Positions 1-8,831 of a DNA stretch of 64,000 nucleotides are shown one piece after another (within the stretch, counting starts at the first letter, position 1; each line of letters starts with the position of its first letter). Source of the DNA: an uncultured Candidatus Entotheonella sp. (GTDB taxonomy: Bacteria > Tectomicrobia > Entotheonellia > Entotheonellales > Entotheonellaceae); assembly GCA_958295825.1 (NCBI GenBank), contig OY282375.1, positions 3,457,489-3,521,488 of the forward strand. Reading direction: 5' to 3'. The notes below the pieces were generated by a model. The model did no database searches, had not been told where the DNA came from, and was given only the letters and a program-made list of their open reading frames with translations. The position numbers and the translations under genes are program-made.

Positions 1-934
1 GCGCGCCACCGTCCGCGGACCACAGGGGCCCCTGGTTGCCCAGTGAGCGGCAATTGCGATCCAGGCCATCGCTCAGGCAGGTTGACGCGCCGCCTTCCAA
101 AGGCACTGTGTACAAACGCCAGTTGTAACCGGCATCGTAGCACTGACGATGGCCGAGGTAGGCAATCGTCCGCCTGTCGGGCGAGAAAGACGGGCGCCCT
201 GCCGGCCCGGCAGTGTCCGTCAGGCGACGCGGCTCGCCGCCGTCGGTGGGCATGACCCACACGTCCGACGCATCGTCTTCGTCACGCTCGGCATGGCGCG
301 CCGAGGTGAAGGCAAGCAGACCACCGTCCGGCGACCACACTGGCTCGGCGTGGTTGAAATCGCCGTCGGTGAGTTGGTTCACGGCGCCGTCGTTCGCGTC
401 TACCACGAACAGATGCGAGCGGCGGTCGTAGACGAACCCCTCGCCGTTCATCTTGTACTTGAGGGTCGTAATCACCCGCGCCGGCTTGGAGCGCGGTTCC
501 TCCGCCCCGTCCTGCTGCGTATCCTCGCCGCCCACGCGCGACACGAAAGCCAGACGTCTGCCGTCCGGCGACCACACGGGATCGGCAACACCCTGCGCCA
601 GTTCGGTCAACCGTACGGATTCGCCGCCATCAAGCGGCATGACGTACAATTGGGGACGCTTTTGACCCTGCCGCTGGGATATGAACGCCAACCGCGTTCC
701 ATCCGGCGACCAGCGCGGCGCACCGTCTCGTTTGTCGCCACTGGTCAAACGGCGTGGCGGCCCGCCGTCAGCAGCCACCCCCCAGATGTTCGACAGATAC
801 TGATCGCGTTCCTCGCAGAGCGTTGTCACCACGAACGCCACCCGCTGCCCGTCGGGCGACATCTGTACGTCGCTCACCCAGCGGATGCGGGTAATGTCCT
901 CCGGCGTCATGCCCCGCCGGCACCTTGCGCTCAT
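1..934 (-). CDS. S9-family peptidase (prolyl oligopeptidase/acylaminoacyl-peptidase type), N-terminal part, cut by window start
   Basis: Only the first ~311 residues are inside the window; the C-terminal alpha/beta-hydrolase domain that would hold the Ser-Asp-His triad lies beyond position 1. The visible part is the N-terminal beta-propeller: at least four PD40/TolB-like blades carry W/FSPDG-type motifs (RWSPDGTRLAF, VWSPDGRRLAF, VWSPDGGLLAF, FSPDRRTIAY). The opening resembles the 'ITRIRWVSDVQMSPDGQ' entry of S9 enzymes, which remove N-terminal residues or cleave short peptides. The ATG at 934 is preceded by a good AGGAG ribosome site. No signal peptide is apparent, suggesting a cytoplasmic enzyme. 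It is transcribed divergently from the CoA-transferase gene. Family assignment is strong; exact specificity is unknown. Confidence 0.85.
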   Translation of the reverse strand, partial: MSARCRRGMTPEDITRIRWVSDVQMSPDGQRVAFVVTTLCEERDQYLSNIWGVAADGGPPRRLTSGDKRDGAPRWSPDGTRLAFISQRQGQKRPQLYVMPLDGGESVRLTELAQGVADPVWSPDGRRLAFVSRVGGEDTQQDGAEEPRSKPARVITTLKYKMNGEGFVYDRRSHLFVVDANDGAVNQLTDGDFNHAEPVWSPDGGLLAFTSARHAERDEDDASDVWVMPTDGGEPRRLTDTAGPAGRPSFSPDRRTIAYLGHRQCYDAGYNWRLYTVPLEGGASTCLSDGLDRNCRSLGNQGPLWSADGGA

Positions 935-1105
935 GCCGTATCTCCTTTTTTATCAATCTTCATTGGACGTGCGGCACGGCACCCTAGCACGCCATTTTAA
1001 CGAGTGTCAAACGGTCTGGCGCTGTGCTACCATGACCCCTCGGGAGCTTGGAACGATGTATCCCACCGTTCGAATCGGGCAATTCCACCCGCTGAGGAGC
1101 GCGTC

Positions 1106-2320
1106 ATGGCGATGTCGAACACGGCCCTTGCCGGCACTCGCGTGCTGGACCTCGGGCGTTACCAGGCCGGCCCCCGTATCGGCCTCGTTCTGGCCCGGCT
1201 GGGCGCCGAGGTAATCAAGGTGGAAGCGCCGGGCGGCGACGAGAGCCGCAAAAACGGGCCGTTCGTGCGCGGCCAGAGCGCGTATTGGGTGCAATACAAC
1301 AGCGGCAAGAAGAGCCTCGGCCTCAACCTGCGCACCCAACAGGGGCTCCACGTGCTGCGCCGCTTGGTCAAAGTCTCTGACGTGCTCATCCAGAACTTCC
1401 GGCCCGGCACCATCGCCGCCATGGGGCTCGGCTACGACCGCCTCAAGGAACTGAATCCCGGCATCGTCATGGTCAACGTGTCGGCCTACGGGCAGTACGG
1501 CCCCTACCGCGACCGCATCGGCTTCGATCCCATCGGCCAGGCCATTAGCGGCATGATGTCTCTCACCGGGTTTCCCGGCAACCCGCCCACCCGCACCTAC
1601 AACCCCGTGATCGATCGTATTACCGCCCTGCACGGCACCATCGGCACCCTGGCGGCCCTCCAGGAACGCCACCTGTCCGGCGAAGGCCAGTGCGTTGACG
1701 TGTGCCTGGCTGATACCGGCTTCAGCATGACGGAAATCCAGTGCGCCGCGTTCCTTGGCGAAAGGATTGTGCCGGAGCGCACCGGCAACGGCCGCGGCCT
1801 GATGAACACCTACGAAACCCGCGACGGCTGGGTGCTCGTCGCCGCTATCAGCGACAACATCTGGCCGCGTCTGTGCGAGGCTATCGACGCCCCAGAGTGG
1901 GTAAACGACCGGCGCTTCAAGACGGTTGACGACCGCGGACGGGCCTGGGAGGCCATTGAAGAACGGCTGCGCCTCTGGTTCGGCAACCGCACGGTGCGGG
2001 AATCGGTGGACCGTTTCTCAGAGTCAGGGATTCCGATTAACGCCGTGAACGACGTGCCGTCCGCCGCCCGCGACCCCCATTTGCACGAGCGCGAACTGCT
2101 TGTCGAAGTGAGCGATCCCGTCGCCGGAACTATTCACGTCTCCGGCAAGAACATCAAACTGAGCCGCAGCGAAACGGCGGTAGGCTCGGCGCCGTTGCCC
2201 GGTCAGCACACCGAGGAAATCCTCACCGGCCTGCTCGGTTGTACCCCACAGGACATCGATGATCTGGAAGCCGCCGGCGCCGTCTATCGCAGCACGCCGC
2301 AACCAGTGGATAGTGATTAG
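1106..2320 (+). CDS. Family III (CaiB/BaiF-type) CoA-transferase
   Basis: 404 residues, the usual length for the formyl-CoA transferase/CaiB/BaiF family, which moves CoA between carboxylic acids through an aspartyl-CoA intermediate. The N-terminus (TRVLDLGRYQAGPRIGLVLARLGAEVIKVE) is the family signature: a Rossmann-like entry with the GAEVIKVE motif. GEGQCVDVCL near residue 195 matches the conserved GxGQxVDVSL segment. The substrate pair cannot be read from sequence. The reading frame is open further upstream, but the ATG at 1106 has GAGGAG six bases before it and starts just before the conserved domain. It is divergent from the S9 peptidase gene, and 55 bp separate it from the downstream VWA gene. 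Confidence 0.9.
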   Translation: MAMSNTALAGTRVLDLGRYQAGPRIGLVLARLGAEVIKVEAPGGDESRKNGPFVRGQSAYWVQYNSGKKSLGLNLRTQQGLHVLRRLVKVSDVLIQNFRPGTIAAMGLGYDRLKELNPGIVMVNVSAYGQYGPYRDRIGFDPIGQAISGMMSLTGFPGNPPTRTYNPVIDRITALHGTIGTLAALQERHLSGEGQCVDVCLADTGFSMTEIQCAAFLGERIVPERTGNGRGLMNTYETRDGWVLVAAISDNIWPRLCEAIDAPEWVNDRRFKTVDDRGRAWEAIEERLRLWFGNRTVRESVDRFSESGIPINAVNDVPSAARDPHLHERELLVEVSDPVAGTIHVSGKNIKLSRSETAVGSAPLPGQHTEEILTGLLGCTPQDIDDLEAAGAVYRSTPQPVDSD

Positions 2321-2375
2321 TCGTGCGTCCTTGCTATTCCCTATCCACTTACCCCTGCTGTAACGGGAGGTAAGC

Positions 2376-4454
2376 ATGAGAAGCTACCGCTATTCACGCT
2401 GGGATGGGACGCAGGAATCGTTGCCGGTTGACGGCGAAGACCTGCTGGAGGCCATGGCGGACGATTTGGCGTCGCACGGCGACCTCCGTCAGGCGCTGCG
2501 CAATCTGATGCAACGCGGCATGCAGGGGCGCATGGGCAGTGGTTTCGAGGGTATTCGGGAGATGATCGAACGCCTCAAGCAGCAGAGCCGCGAACGCCTG
2601 GAGCGTTATAACCTGGCGTCGCTCGTGGATGAACTGAAGAAGCGTCTGGACGACATTGTCCAGCAGGAAAAGGATGCGCTGAACCCACCGCCACAGGGTC
2701 AACAAGGCGATGAAACCACCAACGGCCCCCAGGCGTCCGATGATCCGGCGGTTGGGGCCGACCAGCAGGGCGCGCCAGGGGTTTCCCCGGAAGCGTCGGG
2801 TCAATCCGGCCAAGCGGGAACCGGTGACAACCAAGAGCGCCGGACTTTCATGGATCAACTGCCGGGCGATTTCGCCGGGCGTGTCAAGGCCCTGCAGCCA
2901 TACAACTTCTTTGATCCAGAGGCGCAGCAGGCTTTCGACGAACTCATGGAAATGCTCAAGCAGCAGGCCATGGGCAACGCCATGCGCGACATGGCGCAGC
3001 GTTTTGCCGACATGTCGCCCGAAGAGCGCCAGCGTCTGAAGGAGATGATCGCCGACCTGAACCGCATGCTGGACCAGCAGGTGTGGGGCGAGCAGCCCGA
3101 TTTTGACGGCTTCATGCAGAAGTACGGCGACATGTTCGGCCCCAATCCGCCGCAGAGCTTGGAAGAACTGACCCAGCAGATGGCTTCGCGCATGGCGCAG
3201 ATGCAGTCGCTCTTCAACAGCCTGCCGGAGGACCTGCGGCAAGAGCTTCAGGAGATGCTGAGCGCCGCCTTCGAGGATGAAGCATTGGCGGCCGAGATGG
3301 CGGAATTACAGGCGAACCTCGACTTCCTCGCCGCCGATGAGCGGCCTTCCTACGAATTCAGCGGCGATGCCGACGTGCCGCTGGAGCAGGCCATGCAGCT
3401 GATGGACGAGTTGCAGAAGGTCGAGGCCTTGCAGCAGCAATTGCAAGACGTGGGCAAGGCCGGCTCCTTGCAGGATGTCGATGCCGAAACGCTGGAAGCC
3501 ATTCTCGGCCCTGAAGGGCGTCAGGAATTGGAGAAATTGCGCGAGCTCGAGCGTCGTTTGGAGGAAGCCGGCTATCTGAAACGTCAGGGCGATCGCCTCG
3601 AACTGACGGCCAAAGGGGTGCGCAAAATCGGTTCCAAGGTTCTCCGAGACATCTTCAATCGCCTCAAGATCGGCCGCCACGGCGGGCACCGCACCGACCG
3701 GCGTGGCATCGGCATCGAGGCACGCCTCGACACCAAGGCTTACGAGTACGGCGACCATTTCAGCCTGCACTTGCAGCAGAGCCTGATGAACGCCGTGCAG
3801 CGCCAGGGGAAGGGGGCCCCGGTGCGCATTCTGCCGGAGGATTTCGAGGTGTATCGGGACGAGAACCTGAACCAGTGCTCCACCGTTCTGATGCTGGACC
3901 AGAGCCGCTCGATGGGGCTGAACGGCTGCTTCGACGCCGCCAAAAAGGTGGCGCTGGCCTTGCACAGCCTGATCAAGATGCAGTATCCGAAGGACAGCCT
4001 GCACGTCATCGGGTTTGCCGAGTACGCCAGTGAACTGCGGCACGAGGACATTCCGTCGTCGTCCTGGGGCAGCTACTATCCGGGCACCAACATGCACCAC
4101 GCCCTGATGATCGCCCGGCGGCTGCTGTCGCGCTCGCGGCACGGCCAGCGGCAGGTGCTGATGGTCACCGACGACGGCGAGCCGACCGCCCATCTGGAGC
4201 AGAACCTCGCGTACTTTAACTATCCCCCCACTTGGCGGACCATCGAGCAGACGCTGCAGGAGGTGAAGCGCTGCACGCGCGAGGGCATCGTGATCAACAC
4301 GTTTATGATGAAGCAGGATCCGTACCTGATGCGGTTCGTGCAGGAAATCACCAAGATCAACCGCGGGCGGGCGTTCTTCTCCTCCCCCAGTCACCTGGGG
4401 CAGTACGTTGTCACCGACTACCTCAACAACAAGCGTCGCCGGCGCATCGCCTGA
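2376..4454 (+). CDS. VWA-domain protein with long helical N-terminal region
   Basis: 692 residues. The last ~190 residues form a von Willebrand A domain with a complete metal-ion site (MIDAS): DQSRS near residue 505 (DxSxS), a threonine in GTNMHHAL near 572, and TDDGEPT near 597. The first ~400 residues are strongly helical, rich in Gln, Glu, Met and Leu, with a Gly/Pro/Gln-rich linker at about 105-150. Such proteins usually partner a MoxR- or Mg-chelatase-type AAA+ ATPase, but no such ATPase gene lies in the window. GGGAGG precedes the ATG at 2376 by five bases. The gene converges on the SPFH operon with only 6 bp between stop codons. No signal peptide; probably cytoplasmic. Confidence 0.85.
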   Translation: MRSYRYSRWDGTQESLPVDGEDLLEAMADDLASHGDLRQALRNLMQRGMQGRMGSGFEGIREMIERLKQQSRERLERYNLASLVDELKKRLDDIVQQEKDALNPPPQGQQGDETTNGPQASDDPAVGADQQGAPGVSPEASGQSGQAGTGDNQERRTFMDQLPGDFAGRVKALQPYNFFDPEAQQAFDELMEMLKQQAMGNAMRDMAQRFADMSPEERQRLKEMIADLNRMLDQQVWGEQPDFDGFMQKYGDMFGPNPPQSLEELTQQMASRMAQMQSLFNSLPEDLRQELQEMLSAAFEDEALAAEMAELQANLDFLAADERPSYEFSGDADVPLEQAMQLMDELQKVEALQQQLQDVGKAGSLQDVDAETLEAILGPEGRQELEKLRELERRLEEAGYLKRQGDRLELTAKGVRKIGSKVLRDIFNRLKIGRHGGHRTDRRGIGIEARLDTKAYEYGDHFSLHLQQSLMNAVQRQGKGAPVRILPEDFEVYRDENLNQCSTVLMLDQSRSMGLNGCFDAAKKVALALHSLIKMQYPKDSLHVIGFAEYASELRHEDIPSSSWGSYYPGTNMHHALMIARRLLSRSRHGQRQVLMVTDDGEPTAHLEQNLAYFNYPPTWRTIEQTLQEVKRCTREGIVINTFMMKQDPYLMRFVQEITKINRGRAFFSSPSHLGQYVVTDYLNNKRRRRIA

Positions 4455-4460
4455 GCGGGC

Positions 4461-5459
4461 TTAGCGGATTTTTCCCTCGATATGGGTCAGGGTGAAAGTG
4501 CTGCCCGGCTTGCGGGGGTAGACGATCAGGCGGGCGCGCGACAGCGTCTTCTCCACCGTTTCCAGCCACAACCGTTCCTTCGACACCCGCGGTGAGGTGC
4601 GCACCTGCTCGGCGAGCTTGACGAAGCGCTGTGCAGTGCCGTGGGCTGTGTTGACCACCTCGCTGCGATAAATTTCTGCTTCCTGCCGAATCCGGTGGGC
4701 CTGTGCGCGGGCACGCGGCAGCAGGTCCTTGGCGTAGCCGTCGGCGATGTTCATGAGCCGCTGGCGGTCCGCCTTGGCGCTGGACACGTCGTTGAAGGCG
4801 GCGATGACGTTCGGCGGCGGGTTATCCTCGACGATGTTCACCGACACCACCTGCACGCCCAGTCCCATGGCATCCACCAATTCCTGGGTCAGAACCCGAG
4901 ATTCCTCCTGGATGCGCGCCTTGCCGCTGGACAGCACGTCGTCAACCTTCATGCGCGCTACCAGGAAGGTCAGGACGCTCTCGGCGGCCTTGCGCAGCGC
5001 CATGTCGCGAGACTGCCCGTCGCCGAAATCGGCGACGCGAAACAGGTAGTCGACCGGCGACTTGATGATGTACTGGATAGCCGTCTGCATTTCGACGATG
5101 TTGGTGTCGCCCGTAAGCCATTGCACCTCTTCTTCCATTGCCGTCACGTCCGCTTGTTCAGCCTCCTGATAGCTGAAGCCGACGGCCATCGTTCGCACCT
5201 CGGTGGTGCGCACGAGGCGCATGGTTTCCAGCGGGTACGGCAGGATGAAGTGCATGCCGGCGGGCAGGATGCTGCGCACGCGGCCAAAGCTCAGCACGAC
5301 GCCCTGCTCGTTCTGCTGCACCACCCAGACGCCGGTGACGGCCATGTGGGCGATGAGGGCGACGAGCAGAAGCGGCAACAGGTACCAACCGCGCAGCCGC
5401 AAGCCCAACCGGCGGCTGACGGCGCCGTTATCGGCCGATGGCGTGGCGTCGGGCGTCAT
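4461..5459 (-). CDS. HflK-like SPFH membrane protein (third gene of the SPFH operon)
   Basis: 332 residues. A ~25-residue cytoplasmic N-terminus is followed by one membrane segment (about residues 26-46) and then an SPFH/prohibitin domain opening with VVQQNEQGVVLSFGRV and continuing PAGMHFILPYPLETM, as in HflK. A charged helical region (about 225-290) is the usual SPFH oligomerisation coiled coil. HflK and HflC normally form a large membrane cage around FtsH and modulate its proteolysis; no ftsH is in this window. The ATG overlaps the stop of the upstream HflC-like gene by four bases (ATGA), so the two are translationally coupled. It differs clearly from the HflK encoded at 18432, so the two are not recent duplicates. 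Confidence 0.85.
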   Translation of the reverse strand: MTPDATPSADNGAVSRRLGLRLRGWYLLPLLLVALIAHMAVTGVWVVQQNEQGVVLSFGRVRSILPAGMHFILPYPLETMRLVRTTEVRTMAVGFSYQEAEQADVTAMEEEVQWLTGDTNIVEMQTAIQYIIKSPVDYLFRVADFGDGQSRDMALRKAAESVLTFLVARMKVDDVLSSGKARIQEESRVLTQELVDAMGLGVQVVSVNIVEDNPPPNVIAAFNDVSSAKADRQRLMNIADGYAKDLLPRARAQAHRIRQEAEIYRSEVVNTAHGTAQRFVKLAEQVRTSPRVSKERLWLETVEKTLSRARLIVYPRKPGSTFTLTHIEGKIR

Positions 5460-6412
5460 TGGGAGGCTCCTTCCTGCTGTTCCGTCAGGCGCTTCAAACT
5501 GTCGACGGCGTCACCGACTTGTTCCGGCGCGGCGTTCCCGGAAGGCGTTTGCAGCACCCGGAGTAATTCGGCGTCGCTCGGCACCACGATGGTGGAACTC
5601 TCGCTAATAATGTTCTGGTACGCCTCCAACGAACGCACGAACTCGAAGAATTCCGGGTCCTGGCCGAACGCCTCGGCGTAGATGCGGGTGGCCTCGGCGT
5701 CAGCCTCGCCGCGAATCTCTTCGGCTTGTCGGCGCGCCTCGTTCAGCAGTACGGCCTCCTCGCGGTCGGCGCTGGCGCGAATCTTCTCGGCCTCCTCCTC
5801 GCCCTCGGAGCGATACAGCCGCGCGATGCGCTGGCGCTCGGCCTCCATGCGGCGGAACACCGCCTGCTTGTTCTGCGGCGGAAAATTGAGGCGCTTGATG
5901 CGCACCGCGGCGATGTGCACGCCGAAGCTGGCGCTGGCGCGCTGCGCGGTCTTGCGGGTAATGGCGCGCATCACGTCGGCCATCGTCTCCTCCTGCTCCT
6001 CGGTCGATACCAGGGCCGACAGCGGATACGCCCCGAGCGTCGTGCCGACTTCCGAGCGCATGATGTCCGTCAGCCGCGCTTCGGCGCTGGTCTTGTCGGT
6101 CAGGCTGACCAGATAGCGCAGCGGGTCGGCCACCGACCAGACGAGGAAATTGCTTACCAGGATGTTCTTCTTGTCCGAGGTCAGGTACTCGCCGGGCTCG
6201 GGGTCGAGCACGTTGGTGCGCCGGTCGATACGCAGCAGGGTCTCGAAGGGCGGTGGCAATTTGAAGTGCAGGCCGGCCTCGTCGATCACGCGCCGCGGGT
6301 CGCCGAAACGCGCCACAATGACGTACTCGGTTTCCTGCACCTGAAAGGTGCCCGCGACGGCGACGAGCGCTATCACAACCACCACGCCAATCACAATCAG
6401 AACGCTTCGCAT
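5456..6412 (-). CDS. HflC-like SPFH membrane protein (second gene of the SPFH operon)
   Basis: 318 residues. One N-terminal membrane anchor (about residues 4-22) is followed directly by an SPFH domain with the HflC entry 'VQETEYVIVARFGDP' and LHFKLPPPFE. The long helix at about 195-255 (RRMEAERQRIARLYRSEGEE, then AEKIRASADREEA, EIRGEADAEATRIYAEAFG) is the typical HflC coiled coil, and the tail 'FFEFVRSLEAYQNI' matches the HflC C-terminus. It lies 26 bp downstream of the permease-SPFH fusion with GGAGG before its ATG, and overlaps the next gene by four bases. All three look like one transcript. Topology predicts the SPFH domain outside the cytoplasmic membrane, as for HflC. Confidence 0.88.
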   Translation of the reverse strand: MRSVLIVIGVVVVIALVAVAGTFQVQETEYVIVARFGDPRRVIDEAGLHFKLPPPFETLLRIDRRTNVLDPEPGEYLTSDKKNILVSNFLVWSVADPLRYLVSLTDKTSAEARLTDIMRSEVGTTLGAYPLSALVSTEEQEETMADVMRAITRKTAQRASASFGVHIAAVRIKRLNFPPQNKQAVFRRMEAERQRIARLYRSEGEEEAEKIRASADREEAVLLNEARRQAEEIRGEADAEATRIYAEAFGQDPEFFEFVRSLEAYQNIISESSTIVVPSDAELLRVLQTPSGNAAPEQVGDAVDSLKRLTEQQEGASQ

Positions 6413-6438
6413 GTCATGACCTCCGCAGAATGAATGGC

Positions 6439-8547
6439 CTACTTTCCGTCACGGATGTTCCACAGATCGACCTCGACGTCATCGCCCAGCAGGAACAGCC
6501 CCTTGACGCCCTGCAAGGCGCTCTCGATGGTATCGAAGTACAATCGCTGCCGGGTCAGCGCCTCGTTGTCGCGGTAAGCGTTCAGGCGGGACCCGAAGGC
6601 CGTCCCCTGCCCTTGCGCCGCGCCCAGTTTCTCGCTCTGAAAGCTCTGCGCCTCCTGGATCAGGGAAAAGGCTTCGGCGCGCGCCGAAGCCAGGGTTTCG
6701 GAGTGATAGCCCTCGGCCTGCCGGATTTTGCGTTCCCGGTCCTCCAGCGAGCTGGCAACGTCACGGAATGCCTCGTGCACGGCGGGCGGCGCGTGGGCGT
6801 CGAGCAGATTGACCGCCACCGCCTGAACGCCGCTGACAACGGCGTCGAGTTCGGCTTGCAGGGTAGCCAGAACCTCCTGTTCGATAGCAGCCCGGTCAGT
6901 CACCAGGACCTCCGACGAGGAGCGTCGCGCCACCGTCTGGCGCACGGCCCACTCCGCAAAGGCGTGCACCACCGCGGCGGGGTCGGCCACCCGGTAGTGA
7001 TAGGCGTAGGGCTCGCTGACGCTGAAGTGAACGGTATAGAAGAGGCTGAGGATGTTTTCCTCGCCGCTCATCACCTGGGCGGCGTCGATCAGGTCCTCGC
7101 CGTCGGAGCGTTCGATGTCGATGCGGTTGGCAGCGCGCAGAAAGCCTTGATCAATGCTGCGCACGTCCTCGGTGCGCAGCCGGGTGACACGGTCGACCGG
7201 CAGCGGCAGGTGGGCGTAGAGGCCCGGCGCGCCCAGCGTGCGCACGACGCGCCCGAAGCGCACCACCCAAGCGGCCTCGCCAGGACCCACCACGGAGAAG
7301 GCGGTGGAGACGTACAGCGCAACGACAACGATGAGGGCGGCGATCCGGAAGGCGGGAGACAGGGGGTCGAATCCCAGCGGCGCGCAGAACGCTCGCACGC
7401 GCTCAACCATGTACGGCCCCAGCCCCATGCGTACCGTGCTGAAGACCAGCAGGTAGACGAACAGCACCGTGGCGACGATGTTGAGCGGTGACAAGCCGCT
7501 TTCGACAACTTGGGCAACAATCGCCGTGAGGTCCACCGCGAAATAGCTATAAACGGCGTTGATCAGCAGGCCTAGTAGCAGGGCGCTGCCGGTCACACCG
7601 AGCAGGTGCACTATCAAAACCCGCCGGCCCAGCAGGCGGGCGATGATGGCGATGGTGGTGGCGTTGGTCGCCGGCCCCACCAGCAGCAACACCAGCGCGG
7701 CGCCGGGGTCCAGCCCCTTGGCGATCAGGGTGGCGGCTACCGGCGTGGCGGCGGCGGCGCAAATGTACATCGGCGTGCCGATCAGCAGCATCAGCACCGA
7801 CGACACGAACCCGGCAGGGATGACGGAACCAAAGAAGTCTTCGGGAACGAGGATGGCGATGAACCCGGATACCGACAGGCCGATGATCAGCCACACCGTC
7901 AAGTCGTCCAGCAGCGGCCCGAAGGCGTAGACCATCGAGTCCCGCCCCACTTCCCTGAGCGAACGTTTCCCGACGCCGCCCGGCGTGTAAACGTTGCTGT
8001 GATCGTGCCCGTGATCGTGGTCGTGCACGTCATGGACCTCAGCGGGCAGTGCCTCGCTGTCGCCGTCCCAACCGCGCCGGACAATCATGTTGACCACTGA
8101 GCCGGTGAACACCGCAGTCGCAAACGCCCCCAGCGGACGCGCCACCGTCATGATGGGATCGAGCAGCGCGTACGTGATGCCAATGGAATCCAGACCCGTT
8201 TCGGGCGTCGAGATCAGGAAGGACGTCGTAGCGCCCTTGCTCGCCCCACTGCGCCGCAGCGACGTCGCCACCGGCAGCACCGAGCACGAGCACAACGGCA
8301 ACGGAATGCCGAAAAGGGAAGCCAGGGTCACCGACTTGAAGCGGTTGTCGCCGAGGTGCTTGTAAACCTTGTCCTCCGGCACAATGGCCTTCAGCACCCC
8401 TGCCAACGCAAATCCGATCAACAAATACGGGGCCGATTCCGCCACCAGCGTCAGCATTACCCCGAAGTAGTCGTTCCACAGAAACCAGCAAACACCGATC
8501 CCGAGAATGCAAATGCCGATCGTGGTCCCATGCCGCCGCCAAGGCAT
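6439..8547 (-). CDS. Fusion protein: ArsP/SO_0444-type metal permease plus HflK-like SPFH domain
   Basis: 702 residues in one uninterrupted frame. Residues ~1-390 are a multi-pass permease of the ArsP_1 (DUF318)/SO_0444 Cu-Zn efflux type. The hallmark GIPLPLCSCSVLP is at 80-92, followed by a STPETGLDSI segment near 113. The second half-repeat carries GTPMYICAAAATP near 257. A cytoplasmic-type loop at 171-183 is His/Asp-rich (HDHDHGHDH), a likely metal-binding stretch. A further membrane helix at 401-420 leads into an SPFH domain (VVGPGEAAWVVRFGRVV, PGLYAHLPLPVDRV) and its coiled coil (~600-650), like HflK. GGAGG precedes the ATG at 8547. First gene of a three-gene SPFH operon. Known families: permease exports metal; HflK scaffolds FtsH. 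A joint function is inference. Confidence 0.88.
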   Translation of the reverse strand: MPWRRHGTTIGICILGIGVCWFLWNDYFGVMLTLVAESAPYLLIGFALAGVLKAIVPEDKVYKHLGDNRFKSVTLASLFGIPLPLCSCSVLPVATSLRRSGASKGATTSFLISTPETGLDSIGITYALLDPIMTVARPLGAFATAVFTGSVVNMIVRRGWDGDSEALPAEVHDVHDHDHGHDHSNVYTPGGVGKRSLREVGRDSMVYAFGPLLDDLTVWLIIGLSVSGFIAILVPEDFFGSVIPAGFVSSVLMLLIGTPMYICAAAATPVAATLIAKGLDPGAALVLLLVGPATNATTIAIIARLLGRRVLIVHLLGVTGSALLLGLLINAVYSYFAVDLTAIVAQVVESGLSPLNIVATVLFVYLLVFSTVRMGLGPYMVERVRAFCAPLGFDPLSPAFRIAALIVVVALYVSTAFSVVGPGEAAWVVRFGRVVRTLGAPGLYAHLPLPVDRVTRLRTEDVRSIDQGFLRAANRIDIERSDGEDLIDAAQVMSGEENILSLFYTVHFSVSEPYAYHYRVADPAAVVHAFAEWAVRQTVARRSSSEVLVTDRAAIEQEVLATLQAELDAVVSGVQAVAVNLLDAHAPPAVHEAFRDVASSLEDRERKIRQAEGYHSETLASARAEAFSLIQEAQSFQSEKLGAAQGQGTAFGSRLNAYRDNEALTRQRLYFDTIESALQGVKGLFLLGDDVEVDLWNIRDGK

Positions 8548-8591
8548 AACGGTTCCTCCTTTGGGCTAACGGTCCTGTACTGCCACACCGG

Positions 8592-8605
8592 CCAGAATCT
8601 TCTGG
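8592..8605. promoter_or_regulatory. Perfect inverted repeat in leader of the permease-SPFH operon, possible operator
   Basis: CCAGAA-TC-TTCTGG, six-base arms with a two-base spacer, 45 bp upstream of the fusion gene's ATG and about 14-27 bases downstream of the predicted start of transcription. The size and position fit a repressor site, possibly metal-responsive given the permease, but no regulator gene is adjacent and the motif does not match a family I can name. Confidence 0.35.
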
Positions 8606-8625
8606 GCGCGGCGGACGCTGCGCAT

Positions 8626-8653
8626 TCTATAGGCATGACGGCCACAATGACAA
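8626..8653 (-). promoter_or_regulatory. Predicted sigma70-type promoter of the permease-SPFH operon
   Basis: On the minus strand TTGTCA (8653-8648) and TATAGA (8631-8626) are separated by 16 bases, close to the TTGACA/TATAAT consensus. Transcription would begin near 8619 and give a leader of about 70 bases before the ATG at 8547. Confidence 0.5.
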
Positions 8654-8831
8654 TTTCAAAACGGTTCAGCGCAGAATGACTGAGGAGATCGGACGCTTGG
8701 TGAAAGCGACGTGAAAATGGTGGCCGCCAATGCTGCCAGCGGAACCGCGGTTATCAAGTCTCACCGCCGAGGCGCTTGCCGGTCCGGCCCGCCGGTTTGG
8801 TCTGACTGACCATAGCCCCTTGCCGGGGTTA

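Noticed and set aside
6430-7491. Long plus-strand frame (353 codons) opposite the SPFH half of the fusion gene
   Set aside because: Its protein has low-complexity Gly/Arg/Val/His composition without any family signature and is antisense to a well-conserved SPFH domain; a shadow of GC-rich third positions.
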